In this document: one piece after another, positions 21,525 through 32,367 of the stretch
Position numbering within the stretch: position 1 is the stretch's first letter
How the letters are laid out: every line of letters begins with the position of its first letter
DNA from: Anniella stebbinsi
Taxonomy: Eukaryota > Chordata > Lepidosauria > Squamata > Anniellidae
Direction of reading: 5' to 3'
DNA: 64,000 nt
Assembly (NCBI GenBank): GCA_029215795.1
Contig: JARDYH010000003.1
Coordinates: 265,765,562-265,829,561 of the forward strand
Notes under the pieces: generated by a model
What the model was told of the DNA's origin: nothing
The model's database searches: none
What the model saw: the letters and a program-made list of their open reading frames with translations, nothing else
Translations under genes and position numbers: made by a program

Positions 21525-21915
21525 CACCTGAAGCAAAATTGAAGACGAATTCAGAAAGGCCTTTTCAACAACATAGTTTTTCTTCACACAGCACATAGTT
21601 AAATTCTGGAATTCATTACCACAAAATGTAGTGATGGTCACCAATTTGGATGGCTTTAAAAGGAGGTTGGATAAATTCCTGGAGGAGAAGGCTATCAATG
21701 GCTACTAGCCCTGATGGCTATGTGTTACTGCCAGTATCAAAGGGAGTAAGACTATATACACCAATTGCTGGGGAATATGGGTAGGAGGATGCTGTTGTAC
21801 CATGTCCTGCTTTGTTGGTCCCTGGTTGACAGCTGGTTGGCCACTGTGTGAACAGTGTGCTGGACTAGATGGATCTTTGGTCTGATCAAGCATGGCACTT
21901 CTTATGTTCTTATAG
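21525..21915 (+). mobile_element. CR1 LINE 3' end
   Basis: The last part of ORF2 is readable (KFWNSLPQNVVMVTNLDGFK then RRLDKFLEEKAINGY and a stop). It is followed by the 3' UTR with GCTGGGGAATATGGGTAGG, ACAGCTGGTTGGCCACTGTG, GCTGGACTAGATGGATC and the terminal CACTTCTTATGTTCTTAT. It is a 5'-truncated, immobile copy. Confidence 0.82.
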
Positions 21916-22610
21916 TTTACTATAGTATGAATGAAGGATGGATGGATGTGGGGGGCGGGTAGTGTTTTGCTAAAGCCACCCAGTGACTTTGTGGTTGAGG
22001 TGAAATTTGAACAAGGACCTTCCATAGCACTTCATCAAAACCGTAAATTGACTTCCACCATGGTTGTGATGCTGTTGGCTCCATCAATTCTGTTGACTGT
22101 GTCTCTCCATTTATTGCTTAGCAATTTATAATCTTGATTGAGATAATGCTGTGATTGTTTTGAAACAATAAAAATACTTTTATATCTACCATCTTATTCC
22201 AATATTGATGTTTTCCATATAATAGTGGTTTGTTTTCTTTTGTGTGGGGCTTGAAGAAGAAGAAGAAGAAGAAGTAATTTTTTTGCTGCAGATTGTCATT
22301 GCCATGTACTGGCGACACCCTGAACTGTGAGTGGAAGGGAAAACAAGCAAAATGCCCTCTCCTTTTTACCCTTCCCTTCCTGTGGACAATTCAACTACTG
22401 CCAGAAGGAAATCCCTTTCTTTTACAATTTGACTGCATACATGCACACATCACAAAACATCATATGTACAGTAAGTTAATAAAACAAATGGGAATCAATA
22501 ATGTTTTACCAGGTCTCTTACTCAAACAATATCTTACTGTCATCAGTCCAGCTCTCTCAAACCAGTGTTCCAGTTGCAGGATCTCTGACAATTACTTTCC
22601 TCTAGAACTC
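21916..22610. other. no gene recognised; (GAA)n near 22256-22276
   Basis: Single-copy-looking sequence with a short GAA trinucleotide repeat. Confidence 0.35.
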
Positions 22611-22616
22611 AGTCCT

Positions 22617-22745
22617 TTTCCCTCCCTCCGTCCCTCCGTCCCTCCGTCCCTCCCTTCTTCTCTCCCTTCTTCCTCCTCCTCCTTTTCTTCTCCTTCCCTG
22701 CCTCCCCACCTCCCTCCCTCTCTCTGCCTCTCTCTTTTTTTCTCC
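22617..22745. repeat. polypyrimidine tract with G-quadruplex potential on the minus strand
   Basis: Tandem CCCTCCGT units followed by CTTCCTCC and CCCTCTCTCTG runs, more than 120 bases almost without purines. The minus strand has several GGG runs separated by 1-5 bases. The open frames that cross it are low-complexity products. Confidence 0.85.
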
Positions 22746-23040
22746 CTACCTCCAATTAACCAGAACTGTGAATTCTTGTTCATTTCTGCAAACAGAGTTT
22801 CTGTTTCCTGGGTTGGAACTTTGGCTCTCTCTTCCTCTGACCACTGGTTGAACTCTGTGCTTTTTTGAACACAATGCCCTGAGCACAACATACTACCTAG
22901 ACTTTTGACCTCTAAACTTTTAACCTTCTGGCTGAAATTGATGAGCACAAACAGAAAATTATTTCACCCCAAATATCCTACAGCCAAACAAACTACAAAA
23001 ATGAAAGGCAGTTCTGATGCTTCACAGTCAATGTGGATTT
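22746..23040. other. no gene recognised
   Basis: Single-copy-looking sequence, no structure noted. Confidence 0.3.
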
Positions 23041-23337
23041 TGCGGATGGAGAAGGAAGCACACACGAACTAAGACACGGACACCAGAGCTTGGGATAAAC
23101 TAGGGCCTCTTTATTTACGTAGGGAATTCTCCCCTCCTTGGATCAGAGCATGACATGCGGGAATTTTACTTATTTATCTCAGGCGCTAGCCTGCCATATT
23201 TAGGGCGAGCCACTCTGTTGAACCTAGGGGTCGGTGGTACCTGGCCCCCTATTCAAACAACACGGAGTGTTTGGTGAGACCATCTGTATCATCCACACCC
23301 CAGGCTGCACAGCTCGGGGTAGATGAGACAAGCCAGT
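23041..23337 (-). other. polyadenylation-like end of a minus-strand unit, split by L2
   Basis: Read on the minus strand, AATAAA (near 23110) is followed about 20 bases later by GT-rich TGGTGTCCGTGTC, a textbook poly(A) signal plus downstream element. The flank at 24850-25270 carries a TATA box on the same strand, and an L2 copy separates the two halves. They could be parts of an LTR, of a small transcription unit, or unrelated. No protein is recognised between them. Confidence 0.35.
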
Positions 23338-24816
23338 CCCCAAAGGCAACTACAGACCGGTATCAAACCTTCCATTCTTGGGCAAGGTGATCGAGAGGGC
23401 GGTTGCCTTTCAACTCCAGGTAGTCTTGGATGACACTGATTTTCTAGACCCATTTCAAACTGGCTTCAGGGCAGGATACGGAGTTGAGACTGCTATGGTC
23501 GCCTTAGCGGATGATCTACTCCTGGGTATTGACAGGGGGAGTGTGTCCCTGTTGGTACTTTTGGACCTCTCAGCGGCATTCGATACCATCGACCATGATA
23601 TCCTTCTGGAACGCCTGAGGGGATTGGGAATCGGGGGCACTGTGCTTCAGTGGTTCCGGTCCTACCTCTCGGGCAGGTTCCAGATGGTGATGCTTGGGGA
23701 TAGCTGCTCTGCAAAGAAGGAGCTGCTGTGTGGCGTTCCGCAAGGTGCCATCCTTTCCCCAATGCTGTTTAACATTTATATGAAACCGTTGGGAGAGATC
23801 ATCGGAGGCATGGGGCGGGGTGCTATCAGTATGCTGATGACACCCAAATATATTTCTCTATGCCTTCGATAACAGCGTCTGCTAAGGATAGTGTGTTTCC
23901 TCTGAAGGAATGCTTGGAGGCAGTAATGGGCTGGATGAGGAAAAACAAACTGAAGCTGAATCCAGACAAGACGGAGGTGCTTGCTGTCAAAGGCCGCAAC
24001 CTGGGTTTGGAGGTGTGTCAACCAGTTCTGGATGGGGTTACACCCCCCCTGAAAGACTGTGTTTGCAGCTTGGGGGTGCTCCTGGATCCGTCGCTCCAAA
24101 TGACAGCCCAGATAGATGCGACGGCCAGGAGTGCCTACTATCAGCTTCGGCTGATATGCCAGCTGTGCCCCTTCCTAGAGTTGGAAGACCTAAAGATGGT
24201 AGTGCACGCGCTGGTAACTTCGAGGCTCAACTTCTGCAATGTGCTGTACATAGGGCTACCTCTGTGCCTAGTCCGGAAACTTCAACTAGTTCAAAATATG
24301 GCAGCCAGGTTGGTCACCGGTACATCTAGGAGTGACCATATTACGTCAGCTTTAAAATCGCTCCACTGGCTGCCAATTAGTTTCCGGGCGAAGTACAAAG
24401 TGTTGGTCATTACCTTTAAAGCCCTACATGGTTTGGGTCCAGGTTACCTGCGGGATCGCCTTCTCCCGTACAATCCGCCCCGCACACCCAGGTCCTCTGG
24501 GAAGAACGTACTGCGGTCAGCCAAGACTAGGCTGACAACTGTTACCCAGAGGACCTTCTCTTCTGCCGCTCCCAGACTGTGGAATGACCTGCCGGAGGAG
24601 ACTCTTCAACTTAACAGTCTTTTAGAATTTAAGAAAGCCATAAAGACTGTTCTCTTCCGGCAGGCATATCCAGTGTAATTTTTAGAATGTTTTTAGGATG
24701 TTTTAGGATGTTTTAATGCAGTTTTAATAATAATTGTCATGTTTTTAATTAGTTTTATGTATTTTATCATGTTGTTCCCCGCCTCAATCCAGACGGAGAG
24801 GCGGGTAAGAAATAAA

Positions 24817-24847
<31 letters not shown>
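23338..24847 (+). mobile_element. L2 LINE with most of the reverse transcriptase, 5'-truncated, one frameshift
   Basis: This is the longest LINE coding remnant here. The first frame (from about 23340) gives NYRPVSNLPFLGKVIERAV, then FQTGFRAGYGVETAM, LLDLSAAFDTIDHDILLERL and GVPQGAILSPMLFNIYM: reverse-transcriptase blocks in the usual order. Near 23820 the frame shifts, and QYADDTQIY (the catalytic YxDD box, about 23827-23853) lies in the second frame. That frame runs on through LNPDKTEVL and RLVTGTSRSDHITSALKSL to FRQAYPV at the stop (24676-24678). The 3' UTR ends GAGAGGCGGGTAAGAAATAAATTG and (TTA)n (about 24823-24846). The endonuclease and ORF1 are absent. The copy is inactive but young-looking, with one frameshift over 1.3 kb. 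Confidence 0.92.
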
Positions 24848-24849
24848 AA

Positions 24850-25330
24850 GCCATATCCTGACAGAGGAGCTGCACAGCCCCCAAGGAACAGAGCCTCTGA
24901 CTTGCCAATCACCATAAAGGTGCCTGAGTGCTCACCATTCCTATCCTCATCCCCCCAAAATTCCCACACCATCCACCTAATCATTAAATTCACCTATTAA
25001 TCCTCCGTCTTAAGATTGAATCCAGTATGGAGTAGGCAAAACCTTTGCAATCAACTGCTAGGGAAAATTCCCACTCAGCCTCCTCCCCATAAAGGACGAC
25101 TGGCTAATCCCAAACTGGCAGGGAGGGAGGGAGGGTGGGGGCCAAAAGAAAAGAGGCCGGCTGGCTGCGCGGGACGGGCTTTTATAGCCTGGCTCCGTCC
25201 CCGCGCTAGCCTATACGTGTGCAGAGCACGCTTTCAGGCTTTTCCCGTCCTCTCCTCCCCGCCCGCAAAAAACGACCCCCCCCCCAAGCTGTTCCTGCTG
25301 GCTGGGGATCGGGCTTCTTGTTATAACTTG
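24850..25330 (-). promoter_or_regulatory. CpG-rich TATA-containing promoter-like sequence
   Basis: On the minus strand GCTATAAAAGCC (around 25181-25192) is a consensus TATA box. It lies within about 130 bases containing a dozen CpGs (GCGCGGGACGGGC, TCCCCGCGCTAGCC, ATACGTGTGC), whereas most of the window is CpG-poor. No coding frame starts downstream within view, and an L2 interrupts the downstream side at 24847. It may be an LTR promoter or a host promoter; I cannot decide. Confidence 0.4.
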
Positions 25331-25548
25331 GAAGTTTAGTCCACGGAAACTGATTTCCTTCCATTTCATTCATCTGTGGGCTTATGTAACTTCTAGTCAT
25401 CATACTATCTAGATGGGAAAATCCACTTTGCAAGGTTTTATTATCTTTAATATATGAGACTAGGGATGCTCGAAGAATGCAATCATTACCAAATTGGAAA
25501 CAAACCAATCCAATCTGTACTTTCTAGGCTAATGCATGCATTGGAACA
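25331..25548. other. no gene recognised
   Basis: Short single-copy-looking stretch. Confidence 0.3.
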
Positions 25549-25676
25549 GGCCCAGTCTACACCAAGCATGATATTGCACTATGCAAGCAGTATGCAAACA
25601 GAAGATAAAAGACAGGAGCCACACTACTGCTTTATAGCACTGACAACTGTTGAGGCCCATTGACACATGCCATATA
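25549..25676. mobile_element. Family G TIR fragment
   Basis: GGCCCAGTCTACACCAAGCA followed by words shared with the element at 20937-21108 in reversed order (CTGCTTTATAGCACTGACAA, TTGAGGCCC). The structure is rearranged or decayed. Confidence 0.45.
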
Positions 25677-25677
25677 C

Positions 25678-26221
25678 TAGGGATGTGCATGCCCGAAATT
25701 ATCGTATCATATCGTTATCAGAATTCCCTATTAAAAAAATGTGGATCCAATTGTATTGAATCGTATCAGATCGGATATCCAATGTTTAATTCAGATCCCT
25801 ATTTTGCCCTACAGAGTTGATTTTTGAGACAGAAATGCCCCAAAGTACTGTATTTTAAAAGTTACAGACTTGAAACTTTGTCACAGTGCTTATGGGGTAT
25901 GCCCAAGTATGTGTATTACATTTCAGAACAATCTCTCCACCCCTGTATTTTATTTGAATTTTTTAAACATCGTTTAACTTCTGACAGCTCGCCACGTACA
26001 TTCAGAGCTGTCAAAAAAGGTGCACGATGTTTAATAAATTCATATAAAATACAGGGTTTGGAGGGATTGTTCTGAAATTTGGCACATATGTGTAGCAACA
26101 TGTGCTAGACATGTGTGCCAAATTTCAGATCATTTTTTTAAAGATCGTGCTAGTTCTGACAGCTGGTTGAGTGGGCCACACTGTTGCTTTCAAAGTACAA
26201 CAATCTTTGCAAGGTTGCAAT
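25678..26221. mobile_element. Family C-type hAT element, copy C2 (incomplete)
   Basis: Begins TAGGGATGTGCATGCCC, the terminus used by family C, and has GATC/ATCG-rich sequence just inside (ATCGTATCATATCG, CGTATCAGATCGGATATCC). It then contains a long imperfect hairpin: AACAATCTCTCCACCCCTGT at about 25928 pairs with its inverse near 26055-26075. The right part is cut by another family C terminus at 26222. No right end is found. Confidence 0.6.
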
Positions 26222-26691
26222 TAGGGATGTGCACTGGATCGGACCCGATCCACGATCCGAGTCCGGTCCAGTGGGAAATCGGATAAATTATCCGATTTCC
26301 GATCCAACAGCTGGATCGGCCAATCCAGTCCGAACCGATCCGAAAAGGCTCCGAACCGGTTCGGCGGATCGGGGGATTGGCGGCCGCCCACTGGCGCCCA
26401 CCGCCGCTTCCATTGGCGGGCGCCAACGGGCGCCCACCGATGAAAGTGGACAGCGGGGGGGAGGGGGGGTGCTTACCTTTGAGGGACGTCCGCTCCCGTC
26501 CGGCGCCGGCGGCTACTACCAGCGGGCTCCGCGGCCTGCTCCAGGGTGGCGCGCCGGGTGTTCACCCGGCGCGCTACTCTAGAGCAAGCCGCAAAGCCGG
26601 CTGGCGGTAGCCGCCGGACGGGAGCAAACGGCCCTAAAAGGTAAGCAGTGGCGGGGAAGGGGGCTTACCCCCCCCGGAGTCATCCGCTTCT
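26222..26691. mobile_element. Family C-type hAT element, copy C3, GC-rich hairpins (right end missing)
   Basis: Starts TAGGGATGTGCACTGGATC and continues with GGATC/GATCC-rich sequence, then about 300 bases of very CpG-rich DNA. That part folds into a hairpin: CGCTCCCGTCCGG near 26491 pairs with CCGGACGGGAGC near 26614-26625. Inside it is a perfect 12-bp stem, GCGCGCCGGGTG-TT-CACCCGGCGCGC (26549-26574). GCTTACCT (26471-26478) and AGGTAAGC (26639-26646) flank it symmetrically, exactly as in copy C1. The right terminus is lacking; a family B fragment follows. Confidence 0.65.
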
Positions 26692-26747
26692 ATCTACAAC
26701 TCTTAAAGTTACATGAGCCCTGTCCTCCTTTTCAGATGGTCAGCCTA
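26692..26747. mobile_element. Family B right-terminal fragment, B4
   Basis: TATCTACAACTCTTAAAGTT, CCCTGTCCTCCTTTTCAGAT and GGTCAGCCTA are the last 56 bases of a family B element. The left part is replaced by family C3. Confidence 0.75.
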
Positions 26748-26898
26748 ACACTGACATATCTACCTGTCTATCACACCTAAGATCCAAGGTCTTCTTATAC
26801 TGCCCTGTAACTTCCTCCATTCAGATATGTGAATTCCTATGTGCCATTTAATGCAGTCATTACAGTGATGTCTCTTCTACTAAAATGAACAGCTATTA

Positions 26899-27218
26899 TA
26901 GGGTGACCAGATAAAATCCAGGTCAGGGCTCATGTAACTTTACCAGTTGTAGAGAAAAGGGAATTTCAGCCAGTGTCATTTGTATGCAATTAGTTCCTGG
27001 TGAAATTCCCTCTTCATCACAACAGTTAAAGTTGCAGGCACTATACTAGAGTGACCATAAACAAAAGAAGGCAGGGCCCCTGCACCTTTAACTGTCATGA
27101 TGAAGAGGGAATATCACCAGGAACTAATTGCATACAAATGACACTGGCTGAAATTCCCTTTTCTCTAAAACTGTTAAAGTTACATGAGCCCTGACCTGGA
27201 TTTTATCTGGTCACCCTA
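26899..27218. mobile_element. Family B hAT foldback element, copy B5
   Basis: 320 bp, TAGGGTGACC to GGTCACCCTA, with exact 8-bp duplications AGCTATTA (26891-26898, 27219-27226). Arms pair along nearly their entire length. Non-coding. Confidence 0.93.
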
Positions 27219-27226
27219 AGCTATTA

Positions 27227-28585
27227 GGAATTGAGTATTATCTTATTGTATTGATTATTGAAATAGGCATTTTTTATTTTTTACTTTGCTATTTTGTTTA
27301 ATTATTTGTTTGTTTTTGTAATGCATGTTGAATATTATTAAGAGTGATATTCTTGTCCATGTAATATCAGCTGCAAAACACTTTGAGTGTAATATATGCA
27401 GGAATGGGTATAGATGTAAATTTGACCAGACTTTAATTTAGAGGTGGGTGAACAAGCAATATTTGTGTTTGCCCACATTCTCTGAACATCAACTCGATGT
27501 TCAGCTCTCCCCATTTACCATGTTCATTCACAATCTCTGTTCCTTTTGCAGGAACAAAAAAAGTGTGCAAAACAAATGTGTATTTTCCAAAAGTGTGCAG
27601 TTTTTACCATAGACTATAGTGTGAAAATTCACATTCATAAAAAAGGTGCACTTTTTAAAATGCATTTTTTTTTAAAAAAAAAAAAAGTGCATTTTTAGAA
27701 TGCAAATGGATGTCTGAGAATTTGTGGACAGTTTCAGAGGACATATTCGCCTGCTTGCATGTGTGTTGGGGGTTGTGAAAGCAGGATGTTTGCATAATTT
27801 GTGGACATAAATGACATTCTTGTAGGTCCCTTCTTTACTTGATGCTGCTTGTTGAAATTCTGAAGAGAGGGGTGTCCAGAACAGTCAGTGGTGGAAGATA
27901 TACCTTACATCCTGAAAGTTTTATTGGAAATATGCATAGATTTATTTAAACCTATGGATGTCATTAAGTCTGATGTAGGAACTTCAGTGTCCATCCTATA
28001 ACTCACCACCCCTGAAGTTTTCCGGAAACTTGTCTGGGATTTGAGGTTAGATGAATTGCTAATCTTTCACCATTTTTATGCTTCTGTGTTTAACCCTGTA
28101 ATTGAAAGTTCATACTTTTCTTTACTCAATCCGTCTTGGAGGACATTCGAAGGACATTTGGGGCAGAGGGTAACAATTAAATATTGTCTCACCTCCCACG
28201 GCACAAGCTTATTAATGGTGGTGAGTTTCAGTTGTTTCGCTGGACTTCATATTACCTCTTCTCTTATCTTTAAATTCCATATGTGTAACCCCTGTTTCAG
28301 GATTTGTTTTCATTTGTATTATGTTATGTTTTGGTATAACTATAGCAAGGTTCTGAGGAAGCTGTGGCGAAACAGGTGTAAAATCTGGAGTCCTGTTAAG
28401 TCTTATCTTGCCCAGCAATTGATTGCTAAATTCATGCTCTGGTATGTATAGATGTATACTGAGATAGTTATATGAAGCTGCACGTCTCAAACTTGTTACA
28501 ATTTCTTTCATACTCACATATTATATCAATCCTTTCTCCCCATTGTCTTGGCTGTTGTTCAGATTTTGTGCAGTTGTGTGCTGTT
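27227..28585. other. AT-rich DNA; family H-like words 27430-27830
   Basis: Between 27430 and 27830 are AGGTGGGTGAACAAGC, AAGTGTGCAAAACAAATGTG and AATGCATTTTTTTT-type words of family H. The rest is unrecognised. A 136-codon frame at 28041-28451 has no recognisable domain. Confidence 0.35.
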
Positions 28586-28808
28586 TAGCATTTAGCATTT
28601 TGAAATACACTAGGCCTATATTAATGTATGGTTTTGTTTTGTTTTTAAAATTTGTTACTGTTTTTGCTGTTTTAATTTTACTGTAGGTTTAATTCTATTT
28701 TAACATTCGTAAGCTTAGATTTATATGTTTTAATTGTACATGTTTTAACTTTGTGAACCGCATTGAGTCCCAGCCCTAGGAAAAAGGTGGGATATAAATA
28801 TAATAATG

Positions 28809-28850
<42 letters not shown>

Positions 28851-28852
28851 GT
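28586..28852 (+). mobile_element. L2-like LINE 3' UTR with (TAA)n tail
   Basis: TTTTAACTTTGTGAACCGCA, TTGAGTCCCAGCCC and AAAAAGGTGGGATATAAATA then (TAA)n (28801-28851) is a LINE 3' end without coding sequence. It is diverged from the other two tail types in the window. Confidence 0.65.
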
Positions 28853-29440
28853 TCTTGCTGGGTACTTGCAAGTGCTGCCTCTGTTTTGTGCATCATTGTG
28901 GTTGTCATGACCCCAGTATCTAGCAGTGACCTGGACTTGAACTCAGAGGTGGAAGAACCAGTTGTGCCAACCAAAGAAGTTCTGTCTCTGAGCTGAAGCA
29001 CCACTACAGAAACAGAGACCCCCCCCCCCCTAAAAAACCTGAGATGCTGGAGTCCTGAACATGGACCGACACCTGTGAACCCGGAGCCTTCCTCCAGCAC
29101 TAAGCCAATGCACCAAGCACACAATGGAGGCTCCGGATGAAGGCGGACAGACTTGCAACATCGTCAGACACTCGCCGAGCCTCAGAGAAGCCCACACGGC
29201 GATGTGAGCAGGAGTGGGTGTCGGGACAAGCATCCGAAGAGTCGGGTATGGTGAGTCCGTCCATCCTTAATGTCGGGGACATAGAGCGAAATCAACATGG
29301 CAGGTTGGCAGATAGTGTTGGCCAGAAGTCCAAAGCCAAGCCGCATGCAATCAGCACTACTGAGATGCTGGAGCGCTGCCAACTGCCTGAATATGCCCTC
29401 TGCTAATGCAACAAAATATTCCCCTTGCTGGTGCACATAT
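28853..29440. other. no gene recognised; GC-richer repeat-like block at 29040-29280
   Basis: ACAATGGAGGCTCCGGATGA, then TCAGACACTCGCCGAGCCTC and GTGAGTCCGTCCATCCTT resemble the right part of the sequence at 42570-42740 and 58330-58480. It therefore looks like part of a dispersed repeat (family I), though I cannot define its ends. Confidence 0.4.
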
Positions 29441-29619
29441 AGATAGCAGGGATGGGTGAGGTTTCCCCCCCACCCAGTTTAATTTTGATAAGTATTTACC
29501 CAAATGGGCAAAGTCCTCTATATTCAGAATGAAAAGAACTTGGGATTAAAAACAAAACAAAACAAAAACACTAATGTGGGAGAAATCCATCCAACCCAGT
29601 GCAGTTTGGGGACGCAGAA

Positions 29620-30112
29620 AATGTGGAACGTTTCAACGACCTCCTGAAAACATACTTGTTCACCCAAGCTTGCTCTGGCTTGTAATTAATTACAACAAAT
29701 CATGTGATGATCCATATTACTGTTCCTGGCATGGTCTTGTATTGGGTCTTTGTAGCTGAAATTGTTTTAAATAGGGCATCCTTTACAATATCCAACGCCC
29801 TCAGACAGCTTACGCTATTGATGTAGTGCTGACATGAGCAACAGCCCACAGCATAAACCAGGATGCTGGTTTTTGTTGTTTCCCAGGGAAACCCATCATG
29901 CCAGATTTACCACTAGAGGTCAGTTACGCTAGCGGTATAATAATAGTGCAAGTGGCGGGGCGTGATGGAAACTGCCCTAAATGTGATTTATATAGTCACT
30001 GTAGCTGAAATGGGTTTTATCATAGATGCAACTGTGATTTTTCATATTTCTATGTGAAGCGCTTAGAGATTTCATTATATGAAGTGATACATAAATATTA
30101 TTAATAAATATT
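29620..30112 (+). mobile_element. old L2 LINE 3' end, interrupted
   Basis: ERFNDLLKTYLFTQACSGL followed by a stop (about 29625-29685) is the L2 C-terminus. The terminal GAAGCGCTTAGAGATTTC then GATACATAAATATTATTAAT (30055-30110) is a matching 3' UTR end. About 170 bases between 29820 and 29990 look foreign. Confidence 0.5.
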
Positions 30113-30214
30113 ACATGCAGTTCACAGAGTTCTTCAGAAAGGAGACTGTTTGAGTTTTTTTTTTAAAAAAAAAATCTAATGATCAATTCACCCATCCCTA
30201 CTAGACAGACGGAC

Positions 30215-30400
30215 ACGGGGTGCTAATCTACACTTGCAGAAACGTGGGCAAGCAAGAGAGATGCTCCCGAATGTTCCACGATTCCACGATCGGCATTCAC
30301 GGGGCACATGGCACTGTTGTGTACCACAGTTTCAGGAGTGCCGTTGTGACAGCACATGTGCCCCATTCCGTTGCTTGCACATGTAGATCAGCAAAAATGC
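30215..30400. repeat. short foldback sequence
   Basis: GCTAATCTACACTTGCA near 30221 pairs with TGCACATGTAGATCAGC near 30378-30394. Internally GGGGCACATG (30299) pairs with CATGTGCCCC (30355-30364). It may be a small TIR element; no clear target duplication is seen. Confidence 0.45.
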
Positions 30401-30499
30401 GCAGCGCTGGGAAGATCGGGGCAGAGATATTTTTTTGAATGACTCCTGAGGCATGCACACAAGCGCAGATGTGCAGCAATACATGGTGGGGATAGGAAC

Positions 30500-30816
30500 T
30501 CTGTTGAATATGTGTGGACCACGGCGGGCGGCGATGACGGATGATGGCGATGCGGCAGCAGGGGACTGGGGAGAGCCAGGAGGGGGACGTGAGTCTAATG
30601 GACTCACCGCCGGCCTTGCTACCGGCTTTCCTGGGTGCTGACTGTGCAGCCGGCACACAGGGACCTGCAAGTCCAAGTCGCCGGGGGTGGGGGGGAATCT
30701 CGCCTCGGCACCGAGGCGAAGCGGGCTACCTCCGAAGCCCCTCGAGTCGAATTGGGGCTGTTTCGGGGGCTCCAAAACAGCCCTCGAGGCAAATTGGGGG
30801 TATGTGCACACCCCTA
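30500..30816 (-). mobile_element. Family C-type hAT element, copy C5 (partial, reversed)
   Basis: Ends TATGTGCACACCCCTA, the reversed family C terminus. Inside it shares with copy C1 the palindrome GTGAGTCTAATGGACTCACC (30590-30609) and the neighbouring hairpin around TGACTGTGCAGCCGGCAC, in reversed order. GC-rich and non-coding. The left end is not found. Confidence 0.55.
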
Positions 30817-31681
30817 AATTTAGATACATACATACAGTACTATCTCTTTATCTAGGATCTCTCTGATCAGTTATGCTGCCTAGTGCTTCTATTAATTATG
30901 GTCCTGTGAGGATTTGGTTTTAATGTTTTTATAGAAGTGTTATTTTCATGTGATTTAGTACACCCCCTTTGTATATCACTTAGCTATAAATATAGAGATA
31001 GATAGATATGGATCTATCAATAAAATAAAATAAAATAAACGTCCATACATTCTTTCTCCCTTTCTCGGCTTTGATGAGAGAATTCGGCCATAGGACCATC
31101 CAAAGCAATAGGTTCATGTTCCTACAGGCAGAGAGTGGCTGCATTTCCAAGTCTGAATATCTACATCACATGCTCTCCAATGGCAGGTTCAGGCCAACCT
31201 TCTGTTCTTTGCTATCTGCATTGACCAGCTTTGCCATTTCCCTTTATCTGCTCTGGTTTCCATGCGCACACCAATGGCCACGCGCAGGGCCTACCCAGGC
31301 AGCTGTGCGAGGCCAATGCCAAACCCTCCCTCCTGTGTTTTTGTGTTGCCGCGGCGTCCAAGTCCATGACTGGCCACTCGGACGGTTATCTGTGGGGAAA
31401 GGCGCCTGCTCAGCCGCCCCGCTTCTTTGTCCTCTGTTGGCTGAACAATCTCTGGGATGGGATTTGCTTCCTTTCATGATAAAGGGACAGACAATCGTGG
31501 GGAGGTGGCTGGATCCCCCCCTTCTCACGGGGCTCCAAAGTGCAGGCTCCAGATTTGTCTTGCTTTTGCTGTGGAATTAGAGGCTGTGGGAAAGCCATGG
31601 TCCTTCTTTGTTTGCAGGCATCAACATTGTCGACTGCTGCTTTACTGAACTCTCAGGTTAAAATGAAGGCTGGTTGTAATG
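30817..31681. other. single-copy-looking DNA, no gene assigned
   Basis: Contains a 169-codon frame (31071-31580) overlapped by frames on the other strand. The 31250-31450 part is GC-richer than its flanks. None of the translations shows a domain that I recognise. Confidence 0.35.
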
Positions 31682-31901
31682 GAATGGAGGCTGGTGGCTC
31701 TGACTTCAGTGAGGCTGTGAATCCATATTGGGTTTCAGTCAGAACCAGCCAGAACTTGGAAGGAGATATTCAAGTTGCTGAACCCCATCCCCAAAATAGG
31801 TCCTGCACCTTGGACAACTCCTTTAGAGTTCTGGATGGTTCTGACTGAAACCCAGAATGGATTCACAACCCCACTGAAAACAAAGCCACCAGCCTCCACT
31901 G
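31682..31901. mobile_element. Family E foldback element, copy E1 (hAT-like)
   Basis: A 220-bp inverted repeat: GAATGGAGGCTGGTGGCTC at the left and the inverse of CAGTGGAGGCTGGTGGCTT at the right. Inner arms share TGTGAATCCATATTGGG and TTTCAGTCAGAACCA. The CAGTGG terminus and the approximate 8-bp repeat around copy E2 suggest hAT. Non-coding. Confidence 0.75.
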
Positions 31902-32366
31902 GCTGAACATTTGTGTTGGAAGCCGTTCTTTGGATGGTGTTGATCCCCATTAATAGGAGAATATTATTTCCCTGTTTTGAGTCATATTTGCTGCCATATT
32001 TCCCACTTCAGTATGGATGGAAGAGACATTTCAATTTGCCGATCCTGAGAACTTGCCCCAGATTTAGGGACATTGCAGACCCCCCCAACCGACCACTGGA
32101 TGTGTGTAGACCAGTTCTCCGAGCGCCCATTGTACGCAAGGAAGGAGATTCAACAGGGGCAGGAATTGCCACCACCATGTCCCAAATGCACACATTTACT
32201 CTTGCTTTTATGGCCACCATTTACGCAACAGGGAGAAATTCGTAATTTCCAGGGCCTCCATTGTGGCTCCACAACGTAGTGATGGGCAATTCACCATAGT
32301 CTGTGTGGTACACTGCGTCCCGGACTGCCCAATCCTGCTCACAGCCTAGTGAGAGGCATGCAGCTG
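31902..32366. other. family I-like repeat part, otherwise unrecognised
   Basis: ATTTACGCAACAGGGAGAAA, TTCGTAATTTCCAGG and GCCTCCATTGTGGCTCC (32219-32275) match one arm of the family I hairpin at 42408-42580. Confidence 0.4.
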
Positions 32367-32367
32367 C

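Noticed and set aside
22293..22948. 191- and 118-codon frames
   Set aside because: They run through the polypyrimidine tract and give S/P/L-rich or E/G/R-rich translations.
28678..29124. 148-codon minus-strand frame
   Set aside because: Its L-rich core is the (TAA)n tail of an L2-like 3' end.
31071..31580. 169-codon frame as a host gene
   Set aside because: No recognisable domain, no exon signals that I trust, and overlapping frames of similar length lie on both strands in a GC-richer patch.
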